A stretch of DNA of 64,000 nucleotides, from NCBI RefSeq assembly GCF_932526225.1, contig NC_064037.1:4183203-4247202 (forward strand), read 5' to 3'. Positions within the stretch are counted from its first letter, which is position 1. Each line of letters opens with the position of its first letter. A model generated the notes under the pieces. That model worked only from the letters and a program-made list of their open reading frames with translations. It was not told the DNA's origin and made no database searches. The stretch comes from Nematostella vectensis (taxonomy: Eukaryota > Cnidaria > Anthozoa > Actiniaria > Edwardsiidae). A program made the position numbers and the translations under genes. Shown here piece by piece: positions 23,173-36,300 of the stretch.

Positions 23173-23809
23173 TCATATTTCCGTGTTCCTAACCAAAGTC
23201 TCGTCCAGTTCTGGCATCGCCGCATAGCTATGCTTGTGATTCTCCACTGATCCTTTGTCCACGCTGTTAGTTGAGCTGCCTTTCTTGCGCGCGTGCTTTG
23301 CCAGGTAAAGCACGCTATTAAGCTTGTTCTCCAGGTCAGACAGTGAGCGGCTACGCCTCCATAGCGATAATGTCCCTTTAGGGACCTGCCTGCTTCCGTC
23401 CCCGCAGGCCCCTCCACAGTGTTCGCAGAGCAAGCCATTATTGAACTCGACAAAACCCGAGTCCATTGCTCGTTTTCTGGGTCTTTTGTCCCGCCCCTGC
23501 GATTGGTGATGGTCGCTGTTCTCGTAGGACTTGCGTAGATGACAGAATTGGCATTCTTGCTCTCCCAAAGTAATAATGCCCTGTGTGCTTACCGCTCGGC
23601 GAGTCTTGGGGATGTTGAAGGCGGTGTTATGAAATTCTCTATCGAGGTAGTCAGTAACCAAAGCAGGGCCAGTGTTGTGTGTTTCTGTCTGAGGCTGTTT
23701 GTTGGCAGGTTGAGTTTTATTCTCTCCCGCTGTTGGGTTATCGTGGCATGCCAGTGTTCTGTTGTTTGCATCGATTATGTCGTGTCTTGTTACGGCATTG
23801 ATTCGGTGG
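23173..23809 (-). CDS. Candidate alternative 3' terminal exon of the glutamate-receptor-like gene
   Basis: On the minus strand a good acceptor (TTTTCCTTTAACCAG) at 23810-23811 opens a 211-codon frame that stops at 23173. It enters in phase 2, exactly the phase left by receptor exon 2 at 25577, so exon 2 could splice here instead of to 25129 and give a different cytoplasmic tail. Visible features are two CxxC pairs (ECQFCHL and LCEHCGG), a basic cluster KRPRKRAM, and KHARKKGSS. The stop lies only about 20 bp from the transposon's right end. Alternatively this is an exon of an unrelated gene, or a chance open frame. Confidence 0.4.
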
Positions 23810-24199
23810 CTGGTTAAAGGAAAATGTTAGCGGTTAGTGAGGGAGATTTACAGATTAGTAACAGTGAAAGCAATGTGCTCGGTAAGATAAGGGAGAGCGC
23901 TGGTAGCACGAATCACGTCCTCTGGCGGTCCGGTAATGAATCCAAAGATAATTCTAGCCAGCCAAAAACTCAGTCCGCACAAATTGAAAATAAACCCTTG
24001 CTACACAGTAACTATAAAAGGCTGGCAGGTACGACCAAAGCACGGCGGGGAAAACATTTGACTGGCCACGAAAGTTATGGAGCACGAAAAAACTTCCTGT
24101 GAGATATCAAATGTTTTTTTTACGTAACTAAAGAGATAAGTTAGTAGTTTCTATATCATTAAGCGTTAGATTTCAAGCATGTCGTAGGTAGTCTCAGGT

Positions 24200-24532
24200 C
24201 ACGTAGCTTTATGGATTTCTTTTTGTTTAGGCCCTACTTCTTAACGCGACGTGAACGAAAGCTGTCGTCACATGACGGCTGCTTTGCGTGACGAAAAGCA
24301 GGACTACTTAGACACTAGTGACTTAGTGACTTGTTATTTGACGTCACGGCTTTCTTATTGTTAGTGGCGTCATGAACACACTTCAGGCAACTGGATGTCA
24401 GCCCTCTTCGTCATATCTTCATCTAACGTCACGTGTATACGCCAGGACACAACGAATTGTGACATCACACATGACTGCATTCTGCGGTGTAGCGTGTTGC
24501 GATATGACGTCACGTCAAGTAGCGAAGCCTAC
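24200..24532. other. Receptor 3' flank with dense CRE-like motifs
   Basis: Several near-CRE sequences (TGACGTCAC near 24338 and 24504, AACGTCACGTG near 24425, and others) lie within about 330 bp after the receptor stop. No gene is called here. The plus-strand frames 23824-24102 and 24372-24916 are open but unsupported, and the latter overlaps a receptor exon. Confidence 0.4.
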
Positions 24533-27500
24533 TTACACGTCGTCGTTGTCCACTCTCCTGTCTCTGTTCAACGGTTGCTTTTCCTCGCAGGGTGGAAGGT
24601 CCTTGCGACGCAGTTTATCATTGGCGACTTTGAGTGCGTGCTTGGTGGCCTGGAGCTCCTTCTTGATGTGAACCAGGTGTTTCTCCAACTGGGAAACGAA
24701 GAACAGGGCAAGAACAATCAACTAATCGTCACAACAACAATTATCATCAGCAACATCATCCACAACAACAATAATATTATCATCATCAGCAACATTGTGA
24801 ACATCACCATCTACAAATCATCTCCAGCAACAACACAATCAAGATGTCCTTCCCCATACCCCCCCCTCCCCTCCCCCCTCGACTTCCCTCCCCTTTTCTC
24901 CACCTCCTTTATGTGAAAGAAATTGTGAAAAACTACCCACAAATATCTCCCGCCATATTTGTCCCCCTCGAGAAATCCCGTACCCTCTTCTGATAACGTA
25001 TGGCGGAAGCAACTTACATCTTGTTTATAGCTTATCTGCTGCTTGTCATCATGACTATCAGCGTACGATTGCGGTCGTGCTGCCTCAATTAGCGATAATC
25101 TGTTGCTATCACTCGCGTATGCGTCATCGCTGAAAACAAAGATAACCCATAGGTATAACTTGAAGATAACTCATAGGTATAACTTGAAGATAACCCATAG
25201 GTATAACTTGAAGATAACTCATAGGTATAACTTGAAGATAACCCGTAGGAATAACTTGAAGATAGCCCATAGGTATAACTTGAAGATAAACATAGGTATA
25301 ACTTGAAGATAACCCATAGGTATAACTTTAAGATAACCCGTAGGTATAGCTTGATGATATCCCATAGGTATAACTTGAATATAACCCATAGGTATAACTT
25401 GAAGATAGCCCATGCTATAACTTTAAGTCCTAAAAATGCTACGGCTAGCAGCATTGATTCCGGAATCTATGGGCAATGGAATTCTATCAGCAATCATACC
25501 TTAACAATGACCTTATAAAGGCCATGATGCCACCATACATAAACAATGACCTTATAAGGACATGATGCCTACATACCTTATCTGACGATCAGCGCTTAGA
25601 TTCATCCCGACATACCCCGCACACTTGGAACACTTAGGATTCGATTGGTTGAGGCTTGATACGCTCAAGCTTCCGTGATGCGGCCTGCGGACGTTCCTGT
25701 GCGGTCTGAATATCAGGATGTAGACCTTAGGTCCGTATAGACTGCCTAGCAACACGTACGCGATCAGAGAGATGCTGATGCTTAGGATCAAAGGTCGCTC
25801 CACTAAAGACCTTTGCATGAAGTACACGGCAAGAAACGCGAGCCAGATTACACACGAAGAGTACATGGCGAAGGCAATCAGCTTCGCCTCGTTAAAATTG
25901 CTTGGTATCTTTCGCGTTTTAAAGGCATACACGGTGCACATGATAATCAGGATGAAGTTGTAGACCTGTGAAAGGCCAAAGTCGAGATCGGAAGTGGAGC
26001 AACTCAAGTAGACGGTATCGACGGTTGGGTAGAAGTGTCGTGCGGTAGGGGTGCGCAGGAGGGTGAGGAGCACAAGAAAGAGTGCCTGTACGCAGACCAC
26101 GCCCAATACTAATACCAGCTGGGACGACGGCAAAACAAGGATCGGCCTTTTGGCGACGTTCCGGCGGTTGAAAATTCTAGAGATACGGTTTGTCTTGATA
26201 AAGATCGCGGCGTAGCTTATCGTGAAGCCGAGACTGCTGAGGAAGAATCGCGCGATGCAAATGATCCGCGTGGGACGAAGTACTACGATAAAGGTGTCTG
26301 AGAAACATAGCAGTATACTGACCAGGAGCAGGTAAGCCAGCTCGCGACCACAAGCCTTCACAATCGGCGTCTTGTCGTGTTTAGCGAGGAGATAGACCAC
26401 AAAGATGGTAATAAATATCCCGGTGCCGGCGAACCCCATGGCTGGCACAGCATACATCAGGTTTTTCCCAAAGTACTGCAACTCAATTTGCAGACATTGC
26501 TTACGGTCTGCCGAATGATTAGGCCAAGATCCCAAAGGGCAGGTCAGACAGGTGGTCCTGTTGATCACATAGCTGTTGCCTTTGCACGGCTCACAGCTCC
26601 AGCAGCAAGCCTCTTTGCCTCTCACAGGCAACATGACCTCGTCACTACTACACTCATCCGAGCAAGACGACTTCACGATCTCAAACTTATGTTCATTTCG
26701 CATCCGTAGTTTATCTTTCCATGTACCTATAATAACATTACGGTACGTTCCGCTTGATTTTTCGAATCGCATAACATCGTAGATACCTTCCACGTCGCCA
26801 TTTGCATCAAAATGGACCTTCTCGCCAGTCGCACCTACGAAAGACGCATTACGAATGTAGCCTAGTAATTCTGATCCCGAAATGTTTTCCATAGCGGGAC
26901 ATACGCCCACGGTGTACCGGCACAAGTCAGCATGCATCGCTTCCAATGCATGCGCAAACGCATAGACTGCATCTATTGCGCTTGCAATGCGCATGTCAAT
27001 GTCACTGTTGCCTAGCGACAGCTTCAGTGAGTCATTGCATTTAGTGGGGTACTTTCCAAGAGTCTCATTCAGTGAGCAGTTAAAGTGATGTTCCCAGTAT
27101 TCTTGGAACCACGGATTCCGAGAATTATTAATGGGGCTTAAGCTTGTAAAATACTCCTCAAAACCTTTTAAGCGAACGCTTTTCGGAGACACGGTTATTG
27201 TATTCAAGGCGACAGACTGAAGGTCCTTCAACCACACCACATTACCCCAGGCATCTGAGCCTACGAACTGGAGCTGGTCGGCGGCATTTCGCACTTGGAC
27301 AGCGTGCAGAAGGCCGCGAATTTGATGCACTTGTGCAAACACTATGACGGTCCTAGCGAGGGGCTCGCTCAGAATGCTGTCCACCACGAGGAGGTAGGTA
27401 GACTCGTGACACGAAGAGCGGACCTTGTGACTAGAAGCCATGCAGATTCCTAGTAAAATCATCGCGTAAATATGAGGACTAAACAAGATATATGGAGAGA

Positions 27501-28371
27501 GTCGTGACAAACACACTTCTTATAAGTACAGAGGTGGCATCATAATCATTCGCCAACGACCTTACAATCCTAAAGTAGCCATTGTTAAAATAAAGAGCTG
27601 CCTCTCGGTTGAAACAGGTCCTTTAAAAGTCGGAGGAGTAAAAGAACCTTCAAAATGGCTTAACCGACACCATTTGTGCGGATTACATTGATTGACGCGT
27701 ATCTATGGTTACCTACCCGCGCGTGTCGCTGCGCTCCGTAGTGCGTCCACACCCAGAATTCCATAGGAATCGTCGCTATACACCACCGATACGTAAGTCC
27801 AGTTAAAGTACTTCAGCACGTCCACTAATGCTTTTGCCTGGAAATTATCATGTGGCACGGTTCTGGAGAAGAACCCGAACCTCTTTTTGTCGCTCAACTC
27901 GAAGCTTGTAGAGTCATAGCTTATCTGTGGGATCTCGAAGAGGCGCGAAAGGCGCGCGATCTGGATAGAGACGCTGCTGTACGCGGCACCGATAATGCCC
28001 ACCACTCGAGAAGACGTTGACTCGCTCTTTAACTGACTGTATATGAAGTTCAGAGACTTGTCTAGAGCCATCGTCTCGCTGGAACATGTATCGTAAAGCT
28101 GGAGCCCTAAAGTGATGCCATTCAGGAGGGTGGAATTCGCGGCGTTGATCTTATCGAGAGCATAGAGGAGTGCTTCCAAACGCTGGATTCCAAGCCTCTC
28201 TTGCAGCTCGCCGCACTGTAGATCCACGTTTTTTGAGTGGACTGGAACGAGACCGCCAAGGAGAATGTCTCCCTTCATCAGTAGATTCTTATCCTCTTTC
28301 CCATTGGCTTGGTTTGTGATGTATGACAGTGTGATGACCAATAGCATGTACGTGTTCATTGCACGGGGCAT
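24533..28371 (-). CDS. Metabotropic glutamate receptor-like family C GPCR, 931 aa
   Basis: Exons 28371-27717, 27449-25577, 25129-25018 and 24688-24533 join in phase with GT-AG borders. The start is ATG at 28371; a 3' splice site at 28393-28394 implies an upstream 5' UTR exon. Order: signal peptide (MNTYMLLVITLSYITNQANG); Venus-flytrap domain about residues 30-475 (SSVSIQIARLSRLFEIPQIS, NWTYVSVVYSDDSYG, FVGSDAWGN, RNPWFQEYWEHHFNCS); nine-cysteine domain about 478-540 (ACCWSCEPC, CLTCPLGSWPN); seven spans about 550-805 (ISYAAIFIKTNRISRIFNRR); then the tail. Residues that bind the glutamate alpha-carboxyl and amino groups in vertebrate mGluRs appear kept (Ser in YSSVS, Thr in DSTSF, Tyr in SYG, Asp in GSDAW), so glutamate is a plausible ligand. 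The last exon encodes a short coiled coil (LEKHLVHIKKELQATKHALK). The exact subtype is not assigned. Confidence 0.93.
25133..25430 (-). repeat. 24-bp minisatellite abutting the receptor exon 3 acceptor
   Basis: About 12 copies of a 24-bp unit; plus-strand pieces are AACTTGAAGATAACCCATAG and GTAT. On the minus strand the last unit runs into TTGTTTTCAG, the authentic exon 3 acceptor. Variation is mostly single C/T and A/G changes. Frames over it on both strands are artefacts. Confidence 0.9.
25490..25580 (-). repeat. Two-copy duplication of the receptor exon 2 donor region
   Basis: On the minus strand AAGGTATG and about 35 following bases occur twice in tandem: first at the true exon 2 donor (25580-25572), and again with a degenerate AAGGTATG near 25503-25496. 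Each copy includes the motif TTATAAGGTCATTGTT. Confidence 0.7.
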
Positions 28372-28393
28372 GGCCAACTTTAGCAAGTTTATC

Positions 28394-31300
28394 TGGGAAT
28401 TGAATTACGCATTTTGTTATCGTGTGGGATAAGGAGATGTTAGAATGTGCTTTATGAAGGTCCAAGATATCTAATCTTTATACACCTATTTCAAATACGG
28501 TTGAACTCGGAGAATCCAGGTGTCGTAACCCGCAGTGGCTCATGGGTATCAAATAAATACAAAAATAAGCGTGAATAAAAACAAACACAAGATTAGACTG
28601 CCTTAGCATTCTTGTTATGTATGCCATTTATACGTTACCCATGAAAACACTACGGGCTACGATACATTGATTCGCGGGTGCATGAAATAGGTGTATACCG
28701 TGGGGTGGTCGGAAGGTAGGTTCGCCCACCCCCATATCAGAAATTAAGTTCAACCCAGCGTAGAAAGCTTGTCCTTACGGGGCTATTTATGCAGCTTTTC
28801 CAAGGAGCAGATGTTTAGCAGTGTCTGTTAAAAGCTTTTGCATTTCTAAAACTCCTAAATCACCAAGCCGTCATGCTCGTCCTAAACTGTCTTTTCCTCT
28901 CCCTTCTGGGATAAAGCTTTATTTGAATAGGTTATTAAAAGTTGTTTAATGAATTTTCACAGATCTGAGGACGAACAAAACCCCCACGCGATCTCTAATT
29001 AAATAACTATGACTATGATTTCTTTTGTTATTATGAATTTTATGCACGATAATGCCGGTTTTAATCTCACCCGCCAGAATGCTAAGAAGTTACACCACAG
29101 TATGAGCAACTGTGCCATTTAGCGTAAATGCTAACCAATAAAGATATATCTTCAGCTTCGGAAGGGAGAAAGGAACCACCAATCCCCCCTTCCCATAAAA
29201 ATAAATACAAATAAATTGCAGTCCGTAAAATGAATTAAAAAGCAGATATCCGCTTAAAATCTACAGGTCCTCACCGGCACTCGACCATTGGACGGGTGAC
29301 TTTCCTTGGCCGGAAATAAGGGTTTTTTTTTAATTCTTTCTCGATCAGTTTTATTAAATTAATAACTTGTTTTACCCATGTCTGGTCAAAAGAGCAGTGA
29401 TATTTTTAATTACCTTCAATTGCGAGATATCTCTATAAGGTTTAACGCTACACTGCTCCCTCAAAGTTAGTCATGATAAAGTTAAACATCATCGAGTATT
29501 TCATGGTTATTTTAATTAATAACTAGTTAACAAGGGCTTTAGCATCATATCAATACTAAGCGACTTTAAAAAGGAAATGTTTTGCAAGTTTTTACCTTTC
29601 TAGATACGTTTTGAGTTTATCGTTTCATTGTCGTGATGGTTCGTATGATAACTTTTACTCTTCAAGTGGTTTACCAACTCAAGCCTCCTTCACGATTTAT
29701 CGGCTTTACAACCTGATAACCTGTTAAAATCACAATGTGACGCAACTTACCAGAATTACAGCTCTCATCCGATTTAAAAATAGTGTTCTAACAAGGGCTG
29801 CGTGCAAGGAAGTGAGAAGTTTTCAGAATATAAGGCGGTATGGGAAAGAAAACCCTGCCGCATAAAACGCCGTAAGGTAAATGTTTTCAAAGAAACGAGA
29901 TTATTAAAAGTTTACATATGCAAATGAGCACCTTATTTGTCGGCAAACACCATCGACTTTGACCTTTTATAATATATCATAGCAGACGTCAATAAGCGCA
30001 AAATCATAGACTCAAAAGGCAAAAAAGGACTTAAGTTATAATTTCCTTTATTGTATTTCTTTATAGCGCTATATATACCACCATGTATAGTAACGTATGG
30101 CTTTATTTTCCATTTTCTACCATTCTCCTTTTTACCATAGAAATTCTTGTATGTTAAAATATTCCTTTTTTTTATTTCCGTGTATTTTTAATTGGATCAC
30201 GGACCTGAGTGCGCGAGATGTCCAGAGCAATGTCTGGACTTGATTTCCAACAACAACGAAGAAAGACAAAAACTTGACAGGACTTAGTTTATCAGTTTAT
30301 ATATCTAAACTAAGTAAACAAACAGAGAGACGACGGCGGATAGGCAAACAAACAAATAATGAAATACATTGAATAAACTACATATATAGCTAAAAAATAA
30401 TGATTCATGGATAATCAATTCTTAATGTTTTTTTTCGTAAATATCGCAAAACTTTCACATCTTTACTGATTTTAGGTGCTCAAGAAAGATGTAACATTTG
30501 ATTGTTTTTTTAAAGACTTTTATATATTCTACAGCAAAGAAAAATAGGAAACGATTTCGAAATATGCGAAAATGCGCTTTCATTTTTATTGGCTTGACTT
30601 AATGCCTACGATAACAACTTATTTCAATTCCTGCCACAAAGTATGAACTCAAGCAATTCGAGATTTCAAATTCGCCTTGCCAGACCAAGGGTGGAAATAA
30701 ATTTTCATTCATAAATGGTACTAAGCGCGTGTATCAAATTAGCTACTACAGAAAATGTCACAGGGCTCATGGCAATTGTTATATAAGCTGTAGATGATTT
30801 CGAACATGAATAATAATCATTGTTTGAATAAATTACCTGGGAATTATTTTACACTAAACGACAGATAAAGTAGCGTCGCAAAACAACGCCCCAAACCATT
30901 TAGTGATAACAAGATGAATAAAAACTCTAACTTATATTCGGCCCTTTCGTTACGCCCATAAAGAAAATTGAATTTTGATGAAAGAAAAAAGTAGTTATTG
31001 TGGATGTTTTACTTGGATGAAATTAAATTTCATGTTCTTTTTCGCTACAACATTGTAAACAATTCTTGAAACAGACATAGCACGCACAGGTGACAGAGGT
31101 TTTGAGCAAAAATAGAAAGAAATTTTTTTAAGTGTGTTTGCTCTATGTTGATCGTTTTATCAAAAGCTGTTTTATCTGTTAGCCTGATTCTATGTTGGTG
31201 CTAACCTTAAACAGAAGAGTTTACAGTTCTAAGGATAAAACTAAGGAAGTTTTCACACAATCGTCACAATGTTTGCATTGGCGTACAAGTAAGCTTATGA

Positions 31301-32264
31301 CTCCGTTTCTCTTTATAAGTCAATTTGATAGTAGAAATAGCATGATTTTATGGATTTGATGAGACTACGTACCGTCTTATTGTGGCTGCTCCGGACTGTT
31401 TTGGTCAGTCGTATCGTTTTTAGTTGAGAAGGAAGTAACGCAGTTCTTTCATACCGTCACTTTTCATTCATTCATTCACGTGGCACGCGCCGCTAATTAC
31501 CACAATACAGCCATCGCGCTCCAATCATTTCGCTCTTCGAGAAATGACTCACAATAAATTGATTTTCTCTTAGGTGGAGTCCTCTTCATCGAGTTAAGTG
31601 GTTGTGTACGGATATTCTCTAGTAGGAAAGACCGCAAAACGTTGTAACTGCTTTTTAGCCTTGGCCAGGCGTACTTCCCGTCGTCTATCTTTCAGTCCTT
31701 CAAATTTCTTTCACAGCACACATCAAAAAAATCACCTGAAAGACTCAAATAAGCTTACTTCGTTTTGTGTTTGAAGATTTTCTTGCTGCACCGTTCTTGG
31801 TCCAATGTTTGATATTCTGTCAATCGCTATCCAGACTTTTGTTTCTATTTCTATTGATTGTTTTGCTAGAAGCACATGTTCTCTAGGCGGGCTAATCCAT
31901 TCTTTGTTTTGATTTGCAGGTGCCGAACCCTGTGAAATACCAGTTTTCGTTTTGTCTTGAAGTGATTGGCAATAATTTTGCTGCAGTTTCAAAATAAACT
32001 AAGGAAAATTAAACTGATCCAGGTCTTGATAGAAACAAAGCCCTACCTGTACTTAATACTAGCAGCCATCGCAGAGAGTAGCATATAGTCTTGTCGATAC
32101 GTACTTGACTCGTAAACCGCTGGACAAAATGCAATACTCCCGATTCCCGTCTAACCTCGGTAGCGAGCCGCCCCGCTAGCTCATTACATTTGCTCCACAC
32201 ATATTTAATGAATTTTACCCAAAATAATTGCTCCACATCCACATCGAATCTACCTCAAAACACT
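28394..32264. other. Receptor upstream region and intergenic DNA
   Basis: About 3.9 kb that is AT-rich with no supported coding exon. The 5' UTR exon and promoter of the minus-strand receptor gene should lie here, but I cannot place them. A minus-strand frame at 31732-31992 is open for 86 codons, with no recognised domain. Confidence 0.5.
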
Positions 32265-33080
32265 CAATTTTCGCGTCACTTTAACTTCGCGAATATGAAG
32301 TGACGCGAAAATAAAGTGTCGCGAAAATTGGGACGCGCGAAAATAAAGTGAGTACACAAAAAGTATTTAGGTGAAGTATTAACCGTTTAAAAAGTTTTAT
32401 AGAAACACCTTATCTATTTAGTCCTCTAATTCGTCAGGATGATCGTCTTCTGCTTCTAATTCTTCAAGAATTGCACTTACAACATTCAAACTTGCACTTA
32501 CAATATTCAAACTCCCATCCACAGGTTCTTTGTAGTTTTGTTCGACTTGAACTTTTCCAATAGCTTGTGCATTTTGAGGAGAACTTCCGTCAGTGTAGTT
32601 ACAGAAATAGGGATTCCCAATCCTCCTTGAATAAGGGGCGATCGCCAATATTGCGCATCTACTATGTCCATCTTTGCGGAGGAGGAAACTAGACGAGTTT
32701 TTCAAATGCCTAGTACCAAACGATTTATCTTCGGCTTCGGGGCAGGGCCTGGGCAGGTATAATGCGCCCTCTTGACCCGTACCATACTCCATTTATGTAA
32801 TGTACATATGGTAATGTTATGGGTTGAGTAGGACATCAATTCTGAACTGTATTTATATATCTTTTTGGACTAAATTTAGCCCACACATGTTTTTCTCACA
32901 GTTTGTTACTTTTTTTTTTGGTGATTGAAACACATTTTTGTTCCACTTGTTTGCTTAATTTTATATTGTCCCAAAATCGCTAATATAAATTGACCTGGTT
33001 TAGGAAAATGGCGAAATCGCGAAAATAAACGAAATATCGCCATCTCAAATCCGCGAAATTTTGACGTCGCGATATTTATG
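32265..33080. mobile_element. Candidate element with CGCGAAAATAAA-rich ends and a 124-aa minus frame
   Basis: 32265-32350 and 33010-33080 are both crowded with CGCGAAAATAAA/TTTCGCG motifs, in partly inverted arrangement (TTTTCGCGTCACTTT and its complement 25 bp later). Between them a minus-strand frame (32792-32418) starts with ATG and ends in an acidic stretch ILEELEAEDDHPDELED. I see no known domain. Exact ends and target duplication could not be fixed, so this may be two separate repeats. Confidence 0.35.
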
Positions 33081-33325
33081 TGTAATAAGCATTCTCACTG
33101 GGAGTACCCGAAATAACAGCCGAATTCCGGCATGGCCCATGACGTTTTCTTCTCGGAGTGTAGGCATGCATCTACGTTTCGCATTTATATCACCTTTCCG
33201 GCTATATATTGTTATGTTTTGGGAGTCTTTTGTTTATTTTCTCGGAACGACACCGACCCAGTCGTTCTCCGTTCCCAGGATGCATTTCGGTTGATTGAGA
33301 CGCGCCAAGTTTGTTCCATTTCAAG

Positions 33326-36300
33326 ATGGCGGCCACCATGGACACAGCACATGAATCTGATTTACAATCGTTTCTCTCACTCCATCTATCTGTACCCAAG
33401 GTATCAGTCGATGAAATAGCTAGCTCAAGCGATGAAGCTGCTCAGTTTCTTGTTAAAGTCAAGGATTATGTTCAAGAACAAGCAAAGTTGCAAGCGAAAT
33501 GGCGAACTGACATGACAGGTCTGCGACGTGCACGTGTAAACGCAGGTAATTTTAGCTTATGTCTTTGTACTGTCTGTAGGAGATACTTGTCATTATAAAA
33601 GGGGTGTACCCAACAAACAAATTTTGTAGGTTGGACATTAACTATATTGAAAACATTTTGTGTTGCCGCTATATATTGTTATGTTTTGGCCAGTGTGGCT
33701 AAAAGGAAACATTAGTCGCTACATTTAGAGTAACCTACCTACTGGGCTTAACAGTAACAAATATTTACCTCGTATTTGCACAAAGAAAACAGGGTGTGTT
33801 CGGGGAAGTTCGGTTGTATGCGCTCTAGCCATGCCCTGCATAAATACTTAAGTTATACTGATATACATATTTTTTTCCAGAACAACAATTCAGCCAAATA
33901 GAGAAACAGCTAATAACATGTAACACCAAGCTAGACACAGAAATGAAGCAGCATGTTCGGGCAAAGACAGAACTAGAAGAAACAAGTAAGTAGGATTGTC
34001 AATATTTATCTTCATGTGTACATTACTGTGCAAAAATATGACATGAAGTTTTTCGGTATGATCTTTGAACGTTGTGCGAATCTAGGTTGCATTACATCAT
34101 GGACAGGTTTTCAAAGTTTGAGGGGTGCAATTGTGTGCTGGTTATAAAGATTTGACTGGGAGTCGACATTCCCTCCAGCATAGTGCCCTTCAAAGTCATG
34201 CAAATATGTGACTCTTCTCACTCTTCAAATAAATAATAAATTGCACTCTCCACTATATGTTTACCTATACAAAGATGTGTTTATTGATCCACCTGCGTCT
34301 TGCAGAGACTGCACTTATTGAAAAGCAGAAACGATTACAGGAAGTTGAAGGGATAAAAGAAGATGCATTTACTAACTATGTAAGTACATGTAACTGGTAT
34401 ATATTGCTGTGCTATCATTGTTTCTGGAAACAAATCAAAATAAGTGAGCAGCAATTTTTTTTTATGTTTTATCTTGTAGACCCGTGTCTCCAAAATTAAT
34501 GAACAGCTTGAAGCTGATAAGCTTGAGCTTCTCTCAACATTGGAAAGAAAGAATAATGAAATACAGAATCTCAATGGTGAGGAAAATACAGCAAGTTGTT
34601 TTAAAATTAATTTTAACATGTCTGTTTGAAAATGAAAAAAGTGTGCATTGATTGAATATTTTTATTGACACTTTCATATGCAACTACAAGGAGGGAAGAG
34701 AAGTGGACCGGGGTTAACATAGCTAGCCCTGTGGTACTATTTGCAATAGAATAATGTTAATACACACTAATAATTGTGAGCTGAAAGAGCATCTCTACTG
34801 TTTACTTGTTATTTGGTAAAAATCTTAACATTTGTGACCATATATTTTCAGTGGAATGGAACACAATGTCTGAGAAGCTGTCTGCAGCAAACATAGCCAA
34901 GTGCAAAGCAGAGGTACAAATGCTCTACACAAATAAAGTACTAGAAAAAAAGACTCTAGAAATAAAGACCCTAGAATCTGTTATACCAATGCCTTTAAGT
35001 AGCTTCCACTAAAAAAGTGTAATATCAAGAGAACTATTACACAAATTAAAATTTGAAATAAGATTGTGGACAGAAAGAAACACATTACTAGAAAATCAAG
35101 CTATATTGTCTCATCACTGAAAGAGTGACAAAGAGTTTCAAATTTATGATCCTTGCTCTATAAACCTATGTATTGACTGTTCTGTGTACTTTTGATTTAT
35201 TTCCAAGGCGGCATTGGATGACATTGAAAGCCAAGGGACATCTTTCAAGGTATGTGTTTTATTCGATAGCCACAGTCATGTTCAGCTTGAGTACATAGGT
35301 TTTAGGTTGTTGTTGTTAAATGTGGTGTCCTATGTTTTGCTTTTATATCTTGCAGTTTTTTTAATGTGGTTATGTACTATTACATAGATACGAGAGAAAC
35401 GGATGGATCAAGAAAAAGTATTACTGCAAAAACAGAATGAATCATTGAGTGCAGAATTGAAAGCAAAGACAGAGGAGCTGGCTACTATAAGAAAAGAAAA
35501 GGTACTGCTGGCCAAGTAGCCTAAATACCTTTTTGTCTTTGTCTCGCTTGTATTGCTTGCTCATTTTATTAGAAGTGAACATTCCTAGAAATACTCTATT
35601 ATTTGTTCTTTAAACTTTTATAGTTTTAGTTTTTGTAATGTTTCAGGTACTGTTTTAGCACCAAACTGTTCTCTTGTAAGTTATTTGTTCACACATGAAA
35701 ACATAAATTACATACAAAATCAGTACAGGATTTGTGCAGTACAACCTTTGAATTAGCTTTTATTAAACATTTGCTTTGCCATCAATTTTTTTCCAAAGTT
35801 TACAGGGCAGCCAGTAAAAGCATGAACACCTAAAATATGAGTGGAATGTTTATTGTCTTTTGATGAATCAGATGCGAGAATTCAGACACTGAGACTTGTT
35901 GACTGTTTGAATATCGCGTTTTACCGGTGGCGCTGTAATATTGTATGCTTTCAAAGAATTCAAAATCAATGTTGTGGCTTTCAATAAAAATCCCCCAATA
36001 GAAGAACCACACACGTCTACTGACATGTACATTATATATTTTACAACAGAAAACCCACTGATTCTGTTAATATAATTTGGGCAGTAATAAAGAGATTACT
36101 CCACATTTTGATGGATAATAGCTTATGAGCTTATATGCACACTTTTGCTCCAGTACCTAAACACTTAGATGATTTTGTTGTTGTTCTAGTCAGGACAAGT
36201 TCTACAGTTAAGGAGCCAATTGGAAACAAGCAATGAGGAGGTACATAGGTGGTACCATTATTGATTATACCCAGGGTGAACATAATCTATTTCAATAGCA

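Noticed and set aside
23824-24102. Plus-strand 92-codon frame (MLAVSEGDLQISNSESN...)
   Set aside because: Composition is coding-like, but there is no family match or firm splice partner; kept out of the features.
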